Assembly: GCA_008921705.1 (NCBI GenBank)
Contig: VFFE01009205.1
Span: forward strand, 1,998,514-2,062,513
Length of the DNA stretch: 64,000 nucleotides
Direction of reading: 5' to 3'
DNA from: Burhinus oedicnemus
Lineage: Eukaryota; Chordata; Aves; Charadriiformes; Burhinidae
Position numbers and translations under genes: made by a program. The notes under the pieces were generated by a model. It ran no database searches. It worked only from the letters and a program-made list of their open reading frames with translations, and was not told the DNA's origin. Positions 1 through 10,886 of the stretch are shown one piece after another; position 1 is the first letter of the stretch; each line of letters opens with the position of its first letter.

Positions 1-1147
1 AAAATCTCACTTTAAACAAGATGGAGAAAAAAAGAAAAAGAAGCGCTATACAGAGCAGCATTCATATGCCAACCCATAACCAGAAGAGAAAGAAATTAAG
101 ACCATGAAAGTTCAGGTTAAGAATCAGGTTGAGTTTAGAGCAATAACCTTTATACTACAGGACAACTTCTCAAGGAATTTGTTTACTTTGAACATGTAAG
201 AAAAGCACTGATCTCTAGAAAAAAAAAAAAGAAAATGCAGAGAAATGGGCTGATTAAAAGAACATTCATTTCTGTTCCATATACATGGGAATATACATAT
301 GTATATGAGACATTTAAATCTGGAGAGATGTGCCAGTTAATATTTCTCTTATCGCAAAAAGAGCACAGATATAAAAAATAAACATCAGACTGTAGCTAAG
401 ATTTCCATTTCAAGTCCTGACTGACATACTTAACATTGGAAATTACACACTTTCCTTTAAAAGCATACAGGACAACTAGGTTAGCTCTAGAGTCAGAAGA
501 CATGCCACCTACTGAATCTTGGAGCATTCCAATATATAACGTCTTTTGAAAGCTCCTTACCCCAAGGTATCCACACAGCTTGACCCAGCTGAGTCTGCAA
601 CATTTTCAGGAGGGCGGATTAAATTGGTATGACAGAAGACTATATAAAGTGCTCAGAATATAAGTCTTCCAATACGCACTTTACTTTTGATACATGCGCT
701 ATCTACAAGAATATTCACTTGCTAACAAGTTCATTAAGCTTCCAGTTTCTTCCCATGCAGTTTATTAAGCACACTGTATCGAAGATACATGCCAAAATTG
801 ATAAAGACAGCATTTATAGTATCAGATAAACTTAATTTGGAGTCGGAACTGATTACAATGCTACATGAAAGATACTTTGGTCTTGTCGATGCTTCAAAGT
901 AAGTATAGAATAGTTTCAGATACGAATTTAAAATAATTCCTTTCAAAAGGACAGTCCTACAATGATTTTATCTAAAGAGAAAACACAGCATTCTTGTTCC
1001 TGAATGAGAGAGTCCACACATCGACTTAATCAGGAAGAATTCTGTGTAGGCAGTGGAGGAGAACATTTTATTATCAGTAAGCAGTTTTCATTTTAATCAG
1101 GGATTTACAGTCTGAAGAGAAGTAAGAGGACATATTCATCTACTTAC
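1..1147 (-). other. CHD9: CHD9 intron 3, 5' part
   Basis: This is the start of the intron that follows CHD9 exon 3 in the minus-strand gene; the GT of the donor is at 1147-1146. The sequence is AT-rich and carries no coding exon that I can support. The only structure noted is a 16-bp perfect palindrome of alternating AT/TA steps at 291-306. The short open frames here have no protein-like features and no splice context. Confidence 0.85.
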
Positions 1148-1485
1148 CCTATTTTTGTTTTCTCTTTAATTTTGGATGAGGAACTAGTTTTCGGTTTTTT
1201 GCTCTCCTTGTCCTTTGGTTTGGATTTAACTTTTCTACCCTTCTTTTCCTCTTTTCCTTCAGCTGAAACACTGGGGAAGTTTTCAGGACTCATTACTCGT
1301 GGAATGTTTCTTTCTCCTCTCTCTTTTGCTTTTGCAATTGCTTCAGATATTATGCGATTTGCCTTCTCTTGTTTACTTTCCGAGTCTGCTTTTTTCTTCT
1401 GCTTCTTTTCAGACATTGCCCTCACCTGGGTATTCTGCAACTTAGTATATGATCCTGAACCATCAGTCTTCTTGGAGGAAGGAGG
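1148..1485 (-). CDS. CHD9: CHD9 coding exon 3 (chromodomain-helicase-DNA-binding protein 9)
   Basis: Third exon of CHD9, a nuclear SNF2-family chromatin remodeller of the CHD6-9 subgroup. It codes for 112 codons plus two bases, beginning PPSSKKTDGSG and ending with KEKTKIG split by the intron. The protein segment is very rich in lysine and serine, with the recognisable CHD9 stretches NRIISEAIAKAKERGE, IPRVMSPENFPS and EGKEEKKGRKVKSKPKDK, which precede the chromodomains in the family. The acceptor is a T-rich tract ending CTACAG at 1486-1491. The donor is AGG|GTAAGTA, with GT at 1147-1146. The exon begins in phase 0, matching the phase-0 end of exon 2, and leaves two bases for the next exon. 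An open frame continues upstream through the intron, but this is accidental. Human CHD9 is recalled to continue with KLIITLGK after this point, which fits the phase. Confidence 0.96.
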
Positions 1486-2573
1486 CTGTAGCACGAGACA
1501 AAAAGTAAATAAAATCACCTTATTTTGAGAATATAAACACTTCTTGAAAGAAAAAGCACATGTGTTTTTCATCTGGATATGCATTTTAAAAAACCTAACC
1601 TGGCAGGGACTCATGCAGACACAAAAAAAAGAAGGCATTCTGTTTATACCACAGAATGGCGTGGGTTTCAGAATAACTACATCAATTGCGGATTTTAAGC
1701 AACCAATCCACATACTGAAAATCAGTTAAAAACCCCCCTCTTTCTACAAGTCTCTCAGCCTCATTTCCACCTTTGTAGTTTAGAGACACCGACCTCCTTA
1801 ACCTTTCCAGCATTCCCATACATTTGACACCCACCTCCAACATCTCCAATAAACGTTCTTCTCATAAAAATCTGAAAAAGCAATGAACTCCCGAAGATAA
1901 CGGCATCGGCATTTCGCCTTTGGTAAAATACCAGGACCACAGAGACCTTAAAGCAGACGAAAGATCTACAAGACTAACTCAGTGCTAAACAGAACAGATG
2001 CTCAAACAAAGTCAACATTAAAAAACAGACAAAAGGTAAGACCAAAACGCAAATCACACAGCTCTATATTCATAATAAGGTCAGAAAGCAGCATTTCTTC
2101 TATTTGGAGCAACATAAGGTCTGCGCCTTAGTCAGGAAACACAACCCGATTTTATTTTGAGGTTTTCAACCACCGTTTCGTGGACACAGAACGGCTTACA
2201 CTACGAACGCAACATTCGGATTATCAGCCTCTCTCCACAGAGGCCAGAAGACATGTTTTTGCTCTCCTCCTTCCCCCCTCCCCCTCAGAGGAATGGAAAG
2301 AATTTCCTACTCAAACAGACAAAAACCCGGCTGATAACAGCCGCCTTAGGCTCTCACCCGTAAGCGCGCCTCTGCCTACAGCATGGAGAGAAGCCACCAG
2401 GCGTTTGGAGGCACATTTTCGGGCCAGGCCCAGCGCACTTCGGCGGGCGCGCTCTCTGTCCGCGCCCGGGCGAGGGCCGGGCGGGCGGCAGGGCTGGGGA
2501 TGGCTCTGGAATGCCACCTGAAGGCCCGCGGGCTGTGACAAATAACCCGCACCCGAGGCAACGGCGACGAGCT

Positions 2574-2584
2574 CAAGATGGCGA
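2574..2584 (+). promoter_or_regulatory. YY1-type motif
   Basis: The word CAAGATGGCGA matches the YY1 core (AAGATGGCG). In CpG-island promoters such sites often lie just downstream of the start site with the ATGG in the sense direction. Here that direction is the plus strand, opposite to CHD9, and the ATG would open only a 12-codon frame. It could mark antisense initiation or be a simple bound site. Confidence 0.5.
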
Positions 2585-2695
2585 TGCAGCACGGCTCCCG
2601 CAGCAGCAGCCAGTAATAAGGAAGGTTATTCAATCCCATTAGCCTTTTAGCCCAAAGAACCCCTCCTCCTCCCACTCATTCCGGCTCTCACTTAC

Positions 2696-2725
2696 CCTTC
2701 CTCTCGGCCTCTTCGCTGAAGACAT
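2696..2725 (-). CDS. CHD9: Candidate alternative CHD9 first coding exon (MSSAKRPRGR)
   Basis: On the CHD9 strand an ATG (A at -3) opens ten codons, MSSAKRPRGR, that run straight into a strong donor, GAAGG|GTAAGTGAG. The segment is exactly 30 bases, so it ends in phase 0 and reads directly into exon 3, which starts in phase 0 with PPSSKK. The joined protein would carry KRPRGRPP, the classic AT-hook pattern (basic, P-R-G-R-P) known from HMGA proteins. The usual CHD9 junction, LQGQ-PPSSKK, has no such motif. The 5' limit of the exon is not visible; upstream on the minus strand there is a four-codon uORF. CHD9 is described as binding AT-rich DNA, so the motif would fit. Everything beyond ATG, phase, donor and motif is inference. 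Confidence 0.45.
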
Positions 2726-3084
2726 GTTTGGCGTCAGACAAAGGCTTGCCCTCTGCTTTCCCCGCACCCCAGGCAGTGCTCAAGAGAAAAGCATTCAGAG
2801 AAGATTGCTAAATGGCCTATTTAGCGAGCGGCAGCCGAGATACGCGCAACCCTCCGCAAACGCACATTGGGATTTATCAACATATTCCTGCCGCGGCCGA
2901 GCCCGCGTCCGCCGCGGCCCGGGCCGCCCGCCGCCCCTGCCCAGCGGGCCCTCGGCCAGGGCTGGGAGCGGGCCGCCGGGTTCCGACGAAGCACGGACAG
3001 AAACGAACGCACAAAGCATCAAAATGCATCAGCGTGAATATTAGAGATGTCGTTAAAAACACGGGCTCCTTCTGCGGAACCAGG

Positions 3085-3099
3085 CCAGCAGATGGTGCT
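3085..3099 (+). promoter_or_regulatory. CTCF-like motif in the intronic CpG island
   Basis: The 15-base word CCAGCAGATGGTGCT agrees with the CTCF core CCASYAGRKGGCRS at all positions but one (T for C in the GGC). It lies inside the intronic CpG island on the plus strand. Such a site could be methylation-sensitive; occupancy cannot be judged from sequence. Confidence 0.4.
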
Positions 3100-3177
3100 A
3101 CCCGTCATTATTCCATTAGGCGCTGCAGTTTAACCCCCAACGGGCCGCTCTGCCCGGCATGTGGCGCGGGCACTAAC

Positions 3178-3213
3178 TCCTCCTCCTCCTCCTCCTCCTC
3201 CTCCTCCTCCTCC
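3178..3213 (+). repeat. (TCC)12 microsatellite
   Basis: Twelve perfect TCC units in the CpG island. In other frames it gives the serine or proline runs of accidental open frames, which are not genes. Confidence 0.97.
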
Positions 3214-3430
3214 CGCAGCGCTGCCCCCGGCTCGGTCCATGGCTGGGCTGGGACAGCCGGGAAAGGAGCGGGCTTCTGCCTCGGAGGGCAATTTACGGCA
3301 AGGCCGCAGTGCCCTCCGCGGGGACAGAGACCAAAATCTCAGTCCGTGGCCTCACACGTATTCTGCTCTCCAATACACTGTTTTAATTATTTTATCTTTA
3401 AATTTAATTCATTACTATGAGCTAGCAACA

Positions 3431-3570
3431 GTGGAGGTATTTAAAAGAGGGGTAGAGGTGGTGCTGAGGGACACGATTTAGAGGCGGTTTCGGCAGTGTT
3501 AGGTTGATGGTTGGACCAGATGATCTTAAAGGTCCCTTCCAAACTAGGCAAATCTATTATTCTGTAATTT
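3431..3570 (+). mobile_element. CR1 LINE, 3'-terminal fragment
   Basis: The segment follows the well-known CR1 3' end: a stretch resembling GGAGGTATTTAAAAGAGG, then a block with TGAGGGACACGATTTAG, then GTTGGACCAGATGATCTT and AAGGTCCCTTCCAA, and finally a decayed copy of the short ATTCTRTG-type terminal repeat. It is a 5'-truncated, non-coding copy in sense orientation on the plus strand, at the shoulder of the intronic CpG island and opposite to CHD9. Confidence 0.88.
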
Positions 3571-5574
3571 GCTTACGGACTTCCCCACTTCCTACAGAAA
3601 ATGGAAGATCTCCTTAACTCGATTTTACGCCCTGCTCCCTGCCCCGGCCTACAGGACATCTCCTCACATACATGGGGCACGGCTACACAGTAAACAACTC
3701 TTCGTTCCAAGGTTGTTTTAAAGTGCTATTCTAAAAGATCAGACAAGTTTTAAAGTACATATTGTCAACATATCAAATAAGACCAAAAAAAGATATGATC
3801 GGGTGTTTTGAAAGGTCATTAAAAAAACAAGACACTTCTGACAGCACAGCTCCATCCTAGCAATGCCCTTTATTCTCAGAAGCCCATTAAAGAAGAATGA
3901 AGAAAGATCAGGACTGGATTTCTGTTTTGCTAAATATATACTTTTATTTTGTGGTACATGTGTGTTTTTCCCCCCTAGAAAATGTAAAATATTGCAAGGA
4001 TTTTGAGATTGTTAAGATTAGGCCTTACACTTCATCAGAATTTTGCTTCTATTTAAGATTAATTTCAAAATGTTGTTCATTGTCCATTGAAAATCCTAGC
4101 AGTACCATTAAATGGATTCTTTTCTTAATAATACCACTTAAATTCAAAGATATTTCTGTAAATATGCAGCTTAATCACACGGACAATTATTCAATTTTAA
4201 TTTTACTTTTGAGAACTCTAGCCAAGATGCTTCTACATTGTAGTTACAGTAGCTGTAACAAATTGCAGTGATTTATCTTTTAGGGTTATTATTTCATAAC
4301 TTAGTAAAAATGCTAAATAATGTACTATTTTGCATTTTGAGATCAGCTAAACAAAAAAATATTCCTAATGTGCTCTTGGCATAACTTCAGCTCTAAGTCA
4401 AATGCTACTAAAGCTAGTATGGTTAGAGGACTTTTAAAAGGTGGTATGTTCTTCAACACTCCTGGACCAGAAACAAACAAAAAATGCGTAATAATTCAGT
4501 GGGCGATATAGAAATGGTGGCTTTTTTGTAATTCTTTTGCAGTAATCTTCCTAGATACTGTATTACTTTTAAAACAAAGTTTCTTATGCTACATTTCCTC
4601 AGAGCTCAAAGCTGCTTCCTGAGTTATTCCTCAACAACTTTTATTACTTTCTTACTGTAGAATTGTGAATATGCTGGATGAGGCTACTGTATGTTTTAAC
4701 TCCTCAGGCTGACCCTCTGCTTCTTGCTCTATATTATTGCTTCTGTTTACGACTCCTGCACTGCACAAACAGTAAGTTAGAAAACTGAGAATGTATTTTT
4801 TTTAACTTTACTATGATATTTCTAACCATATGGAAATGACATTCATGAAGATGAAGGAAGGCACCAGCCAGCCATTCTAAGCTAAATAAAGCTGTAATGA
4901 AACCTTCATCAAGGAAGTCACCATTGTCACAAAAAACAAAACTGGAAAGCAACACAAGTGTTTTGAGATTAGAAGAACCAGAAACATGCTTGCACTACAG
5001 AGGACAATACATGCATGCGCTTAGCAACTAAAGCAACAAAAATCATCTAATTCAGCAGAGGTCTTTTATTCTGATAATCATTTCATGCTTCCAAACAAGG
5101 TGTGGCTATAAATAGCTAAACAGTTATAAATCATCACGCACACCGAAAACCATTTAAAAAGCTACACAGCATCTGCAACAAAAAGGACAAAGTGTTTTGC
5201 TAAGCCAAAAATATCCCTCCCCTTCACTGAGAGGGGGCGCAGATCAGACATCCTAAAGGAGCATATCACTTCGCGAACAGCTTACAAACCTATTCCATCG
5301 ATCAGCATTAAGAAAGAAATTCTTAACTGACAAACATATAGGAGAAGGTGGAACGGAAGACCCTGAGGCAGCCATGTACTTAAAAACTGAAAATTTTATT
5401 TGGAAAAACATGTTTTTACTTTTCACGGTTGCAAAGACAATAATCCAAATGTAACTGAACGTAAACCAATGCAATGCTGTCTTGAGTCTGCACAGAGAGC
5501 TCCAGGGTATCTGCTGCTGCTGCTAATAGCTTTGCCAAGCAGCAGCCGAGGGCAACGAACAAGCCTCCCGTCAG

Positions 5575-5613
5575 TTCCCTGCTGCTCCCCGCAATCCCGT
5601 GGGCAGCAGGGAA
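5575..5613. repeat. Inverted repeat / hairpin
   Basis: TTCCCTGCTGC and GCAGCAGGGAA form an 11-bp perfect stem around a 17-base loop, and pairing can be extended outward to CAGT/ACTG with a single bulge. It lies in a small GC-richer islet of CHD9 intron 2. It could be a structured RNA element or chance. Confidence 0.5.
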
Positions 5614-8437
5614 ACTGGCAGGAATCACGTCAATCCCATGCTACTGCTGCCGCCTGCAAGAGCCATTAACAACAGCAGGCATAGGCCGTATTGCTGTTCA
5701 CATGGAAGAGCTAGCCCTAAAAAACCACTAACAGTGGAACAGGTAAGGCAACAGCTGTAGACATCCCCACGAATGCCCCAATTCACAGCAGCCAGGGGAG
5801 CATCTTCTCAGCAGCATTCAAAAGAATTTGACATGCTGTCTTGCAGGAGTAGAAGATACACTACACATGTCTGAATGATATCTTAATTAAACTAATATAA
5901 AAGCAATCAAGTTACCAGACAATACTGAGAGACAGAATCATGACAGCAGTCTTCCCAATAGCTAGCAGTGCTCTGCTGAGTAGGCTTTTCATAGGAAGGC
6001 ATTTCTCCTACATTTTGTTGTGGGTTGCGTAGGACATGCATTTGAAGACCTTCCCTGGCATAACAGTACTTCCCACAGCAAGGACAAATCACTGTCCTCA
6101 ACACTTACAGACATTGGGTTTTTCCCCTTGAAGGCCTAAACCTATTTTAATTTGCTCCACAACAACCGATAGTTTCTTCACATCCTGTGCATAACACTAC
6201 AAAGGAACTCCCATGAAGAAAGTAAGTTTAACACAGAAAAAGGGTCTACCTCCTAGAAAACCCTCCCAAATCCTGCCTTAACTGTTCCATAAGTAAAACA
6301 TTGCTTCTACTGTGAGAACAGCCTTCTTACAGTAGGTATGGCCACTCATGGTAGAGAAGTATTATTGTCAATTCTGTGTGTGCACAGAATTTTTAAGACT
6401 GACTATCTCTTCTGAGTTGCATCCATTATTGATATACTCTAAGGACTGGTAATGCCTTTCCCTGGAATTTTAATGAGTCGCTCATTCCTGGTTTAATTAT
6501 ATGAAGCACTTTTTTTTTAATAATGATTTTCACTTGTGGATCTACTCACCCAAACAGTAGCTACCACTAAGAACTAAATTATGACCCTAACTAGTCTAAC
6601 AACAGAAAGCTAAGGTTTACATTTGCAACACCTTGAATGACTCTTTTACATCTACTGGTAGCAGTGCGCACCTGCAGGAAGATACTAAGTGCCATACACC
6701 TCAAAAGCATAATAAATTCTTGCTAGTTTCCAGGTCCTTCGGAAAATCAAGATGACCTTGACATCAACTGCACTGAAAGCAGCTAAAATTAGCCACCTGG
6801 AAACCTGATCTTCATGCATTACCACATCATCTTTGTCCACGTTTATTACTAAACAAGGAATCCCTTTGTGCATGTCAAGTCACCAAAATAGTATCAATAT
6901 CACAACTGTAATACAAATAAATGAATCGCATAACTAATGTTAATCAATACTTCTAGCTTCTCATTTTTTACATTGTAATCACATCAAAATTTGAGAACTG
7001 CAGTTGCTTTTAAGCTGCTACACTGAAAAATCTTAAAGGAATATCCATTCATCATTTGAATTATAAAATTGTATTTAGCAACACAACTTTGAAAAAAAAA
7101 AAATGCATGAACTCAACTCAGTGACTTCTGAATTCCATTCTAGTACTCTGAACTTTTTTCCTCTAGAATGGTCTCCATAAATAACTCTTCTAGGGATGCT
7201 TTTAATGGCCGTTTTATAATCAAAAAGTGTATCTATTAAAAAAAAAAAAGCTAAAAGCTCACACCCTTGACAGAGTCAATCGGTAGAAGATTCCTTACAG
7301 TATGAATTGTCACCCCACATGCACGCAGAAAGGACTCTCCTTTGCTGAATGGCAATCCCAGCAAAAGAAGTGGTTTCCTTCAGATGATATACTGAAATAA
7401 GATTTCCAGTTAATCAAGCTACTTCTGCACAACTGATGGGAAGATCACCTAAACATGCAACAGGGTTTTTTTTCTCCAGAAAAGTGCCTTTTTCCCCCTC
7501 CCTTCAGAGTTCCTTCTGAATTGCTTTTTATTTTCTTGCTCAACAGTTGCCCCACACCATCTGTTGGGATGGCTCCACAAAGCCAAGAGCACTGGCAAAT
7601 GAAGATCCATGGGGTTCTACTATTTCTCCATTCTCTTTGGTGCATATACGGAACTATCAAGAGAGCCAATGAAGCATTCCAAATTGTGTTTTTTTCAATA
7701 TGCTGATAATCCTCTTCCCTCTTTTTCTTGCTTGTTATCATTGCTAATGAATGTCTCAGTGTTTAAGGGATACAGGATCTCAAGACATACATATGTGAAA
7801 CCTAACCCAAATTAAAATAGACATGTTACAGACAGATTGAAAAATGGAAAAAGATACAGGGGGAAGAAAACACACTATCTTTTCCATATTTGTTATCTGT
7901 AATGTTGATAAATAAATTGCTAAGAACTAAGCAATGTGGCCAGGCAATAGTTTTTATCTGTATAACAGTTGCTTCAGAATGTAAATTTGGTTACTGTGAT
8001 TTGTACCTCACAACGCATTTAACGGCAAGCTTATGGCCAAATTTTTACATTTACATCAAAATGAAAACATTAATGTAAAAGTCAGCAACCTTAAACTAGT
8101 CATGTTTCCAAGACGAAACAAGCACCTGCTTTGCATGTCACACACTCTTTACGTAGGTTGTTTCTCATCTAAATGCTACAGAACCCAGTAATACATATCA
8201 CTAATCATGTTTCACCACTTCTATAGCTAAGACACCATAGTTGTGATTAGTAGCAGCTTCTTAACCAGTAAGCCTCCGATTTACCATATCATTAATTGGG
8301 AGAAAAATCAAGCTGCTGTCCAATGTAACCAGATGCTGCTAACCTGGGTGTGCTGCAAAGGCAGCATCGGACATCAGAGAATGAGTCTACAACGCACCCA
8401 AGGTTCCATTTGGAAGATTTTGTTTGTAGACAGTTTT

Positions 8438-8456
8438 TTTGGGGCTCAGCCCCAAA
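8438..8456. repeat. Tight inverted repeat (TTTGGGGC/GCCCCAAA)
   Basis: A perfect 8-bp stem with a three-base loop (TCA) in AT-rich intron sequence. It resembles a short hairpin or the tip of an old transposon end. There is no terminator context, as this is a vertebrate intron. Confidence 0.55.
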
Positions 8457-10772
8457 TATAGTTAGACTGTTTTTCCTGAGTATTTAGTAGTGGTATAAAA
8501 ACCGTGTGCAACTTTCATCGTAATTCTTAAAGGAGATACTATGTAATGGAGCATATTAAATTGCCAGGAAATGAAAAGAAATTGAGAACTTCATCCTGCT
8601 TGCTCTGCCAAGCTACAGCATTGGATGTGTGTCAGTTTTCAGTGGCTTGGTATTCTGTGCCCACCATGTACCCGCATCTCTTTGGTTCTAGTCTGTAATG
8701 GTGAACACAGCTATTTAGCGAATGGCATGCCATACCAATAACACCTACTGCCTCAACAAAACTTCTCAGGTGCTGTTTTTCACATGCAGAACTAGTAACA
8801 CTACGTACTTCTATTGATCTAAGCCTGACGCGGTGCCTATCTTTTGCTCCATCCACGGGGTGGGGTCCCCACTAGAAGTACCACTATGCTGAACAAGAGA
8901 AAACTCCGGGCTCCAATATATGAAAAAAGGTAATCATCATATTCAAGTCAACTGGCATTGTGGATGCACAATAGATTTGAATTACCAGGCTTAGAGCAAC
9001 TTCAGAGTCATGCCACACCTCTACCTCTACAGATTTTCTAAAACCTCTAATACCTATTCTAAGGGTCAAAATGTTCTAGCAAAAAAGCTCCACTATTCTG
9101 TTTCTTTCTTGCACTCTTGACCGATCTTACCTGACAATTTTCACAATTATTTGACTCCTTAAAAAAGAGTTGACTTAACTCAATACTCTATAAAAGGAAA
9201 GTCAGGTTTCAGTTCACTGTTTGAAACAAGTCCTGTGCAAGCATCTGGAAATAAATCTGTAAGATACTTTGCCAAATACTTATGGGCAAGAAAATAACAC
9301 AGATCTTTGATTTAAAAAGACTAGTCATTACAATTCAAAACTCCCCGATAAAGCTCTACAAATATATTGCTCCACAGAAATCTCACATCATCAAAGACAT
9401 TCTTAGAAGGTACAGGTAAGTGTGGGCTTCTTTTGGAACACACCCCTGTTTTTACAATAGGAAAACTTTTATTTAACAGGTAAAGCCAGATAGTTTCTAT
9501 AACCGTGGGGAGTGGAATGCTGCAAAGCAGCAAAAGGAAACAGCTCTCCCCAATGTTCTTTTAATGACCTTTTATACTCCAGAAAAATATAACATTAACT
9601 GAAACTGCACTAATTTCTAGCCTTTCATCACTGAACAAACGTCTGTTAATCTCTCACACCAGTAAGTGGTGCTTCAAGAACCTGCTGAGTAACAATATTG
9701 GGAGAAAAATCAGAATAAGCTGTTAACTTTGTTCTTTTCTGTAGGAAATCTTGCATTCCCTCACAAGATTAAACTCAGTTTATTTTTGCATTGTATTTTA
9801 AATCCAAAGTAAGGGGACTTCCTGAACAGATACTAAGTGTAAATACAAAGTGCAGTGAGGGATGCTAAAATAATTTTTACTGTACTTCAAGATCCAAGCT
9901 TTTCTTTAGACCAAACTACTGAAACATATCTTTTTTTTTTAATGCCTCTCTGATTTCAAAAAGGACGAAAACTTTTATTAAACTTGTATTATTTTTTTTC
10001 AAGGGAGAACACAGTAAGAAGATACTTTATTTCCTAACTTTAAGATTGATGAAGGGAAAACAAAACCACCTCACAAAATGGAAGCAAACAACAAGAAATC
10101 CCTAAACGACTTTTGGCTGGACTAAGTTTTGGTTTTGTTCTCCCTCTCCGCAAGGTAAGTCCTCGTTTCAGACATTGTCCTGGGGTTATTTTTTGAGGCT
10201 TTGGAAAAAAGAGAAATAATATAAAAATATTTATTATGAAACTGCAAGAACAAGCACCACCAAAAAAATTCATACACAGAAAAAATTAATTATTCTGTAA
10301 CAGAATGAGTCAGTATTTCGTCTTTCCAGTTTGCAAACATCAGGTATCTTTAAAATATATAGCAACAAAACGTACCAAGTATAAGCTTACTGTGGGCATG
10401 ATTTTCTAGTCCTCCTGCTACTATTTGCTGAATTTTTAAAAAGCAGATGTAGCAGTGGTATGAATAAAGAGGGCAGACAAATGCCAACATCAGTACTGTC
10501 ATCCACATCATTGCGCTTCAGCTATCTATGGAGCTCTGAATAGTAAAGCAGGAAAAAGAGTTCCGCAGACACCAGTGGGCCTCTTCGTAATGCTCCGCAA
10601 TCTAAACCATCCCTACACCACCTAAAACCCATGCCAGTCTAGCAAATACTGCATATTTTGAAATTTAAAATAGCAGCGCAAAGTAGTAGCCCAGTTTCTC
10701 CCCCAAATGGATGCTTCATCGCTGGACACTTAAGACATCTTCATGCAGTTATCGTATTCAAGATTAACTTAC

Positions 10773-10886
10773 CAAAGGGCATCAGGACATGGAGGCTAAG
10801 TTTGTTCACTACAACTTCATCAAACCTTACCGGCTGTCCCAAGGAAAGACCTTCACCTGACTGGCCTCTTTCCATAGCTGCTTCAT
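10773..10886 (-). other. Candidate cryptic exon in CHD9 intron 2
   Basis: On the CHD9 strand, 114 bases are bounded by a T-rich acceptor (ATTTTGTTTTAG, ending at 10887) and a consensus donor (CCCTTTG|GTAAGTTAA, GT at 10772-10771). One frame is open throughout and protein-like (for example DEAAMERGQSGEGLSL and VRFDEVVVNKLSLHVLMP); the exon would be phase 1 at both ends. This does not fit between CHD9 exons 2 and 3, which join in phase 0, where the exon would introduce a stop. I do not recognise the peptide. It may be an alternative poison exon, part of an unrelated transcript, or a pseudo-exon. Confidence 0.25.

Larger units (their letters stand above)
2340..3350. promoter_or_regulatory. Intronic CpG island, possible alternative CHD9 promoter
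   Basis: A dense CpG and GC-rich block inside the AT-rich second intron, about 1 kb upstream of exon 3 in the direction of CHD9 transcription. It holds many CGCG and GCCGCGG words, a YY1-type site (2574-2584), a CTCF-like site (3085-3099) and a (TCC)12 repeat. CpG islands kept free of CpG decay in vertebrates are usually unmethylated promoters. On the CHD9 strand the island contains an ATG and a strong splice donor (GT at 2695-2694) in phase with exon 3, which suggests a start site in roughly 2.75-3.1 kb on the minus strand. The start site itself cannot be placed from sequence. Initiation on the plus strand is also possible, because the YY1 site is oriented that way. Confidence 0.7.

Noticed and set aside
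1172..1528. 118-codon plus-strand frame over CHD9 exon 3
   Set aside because: It is the complementary-strand shadow of the CHD9 exon; its Phe/Leu/Ser-rich composition mirrors the Lys/Glu/Ser codons of the real exon.
2812..3481. Open frames of 106-202 codons on the plus strand in the intronic CpG island
   Set aside because: They are dominated by the (TCC)n repeat read as Ser or Pro, and by GC-rich sequence; there is no family resemblance, and they run into a CR1 3' end.
5230..5244. GAGAGGGGGCGCAG as a CTCF or SP1-like site
   Set aside because: The GGGGGCGC core is present, but the CCASY half of the CTCF motif is missing and there is no promoter context.
5907..6104. Minus-strand frame with a CPCCGKYCYAREGLQMH stretch resembling a zinc finger
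   Set aside because: Cysteine/histidine spacing does not match the C2H2 pattern, there are no neighbouring fingers, and the stretch is not bounded by splice signals. It may be part of an old repeat.
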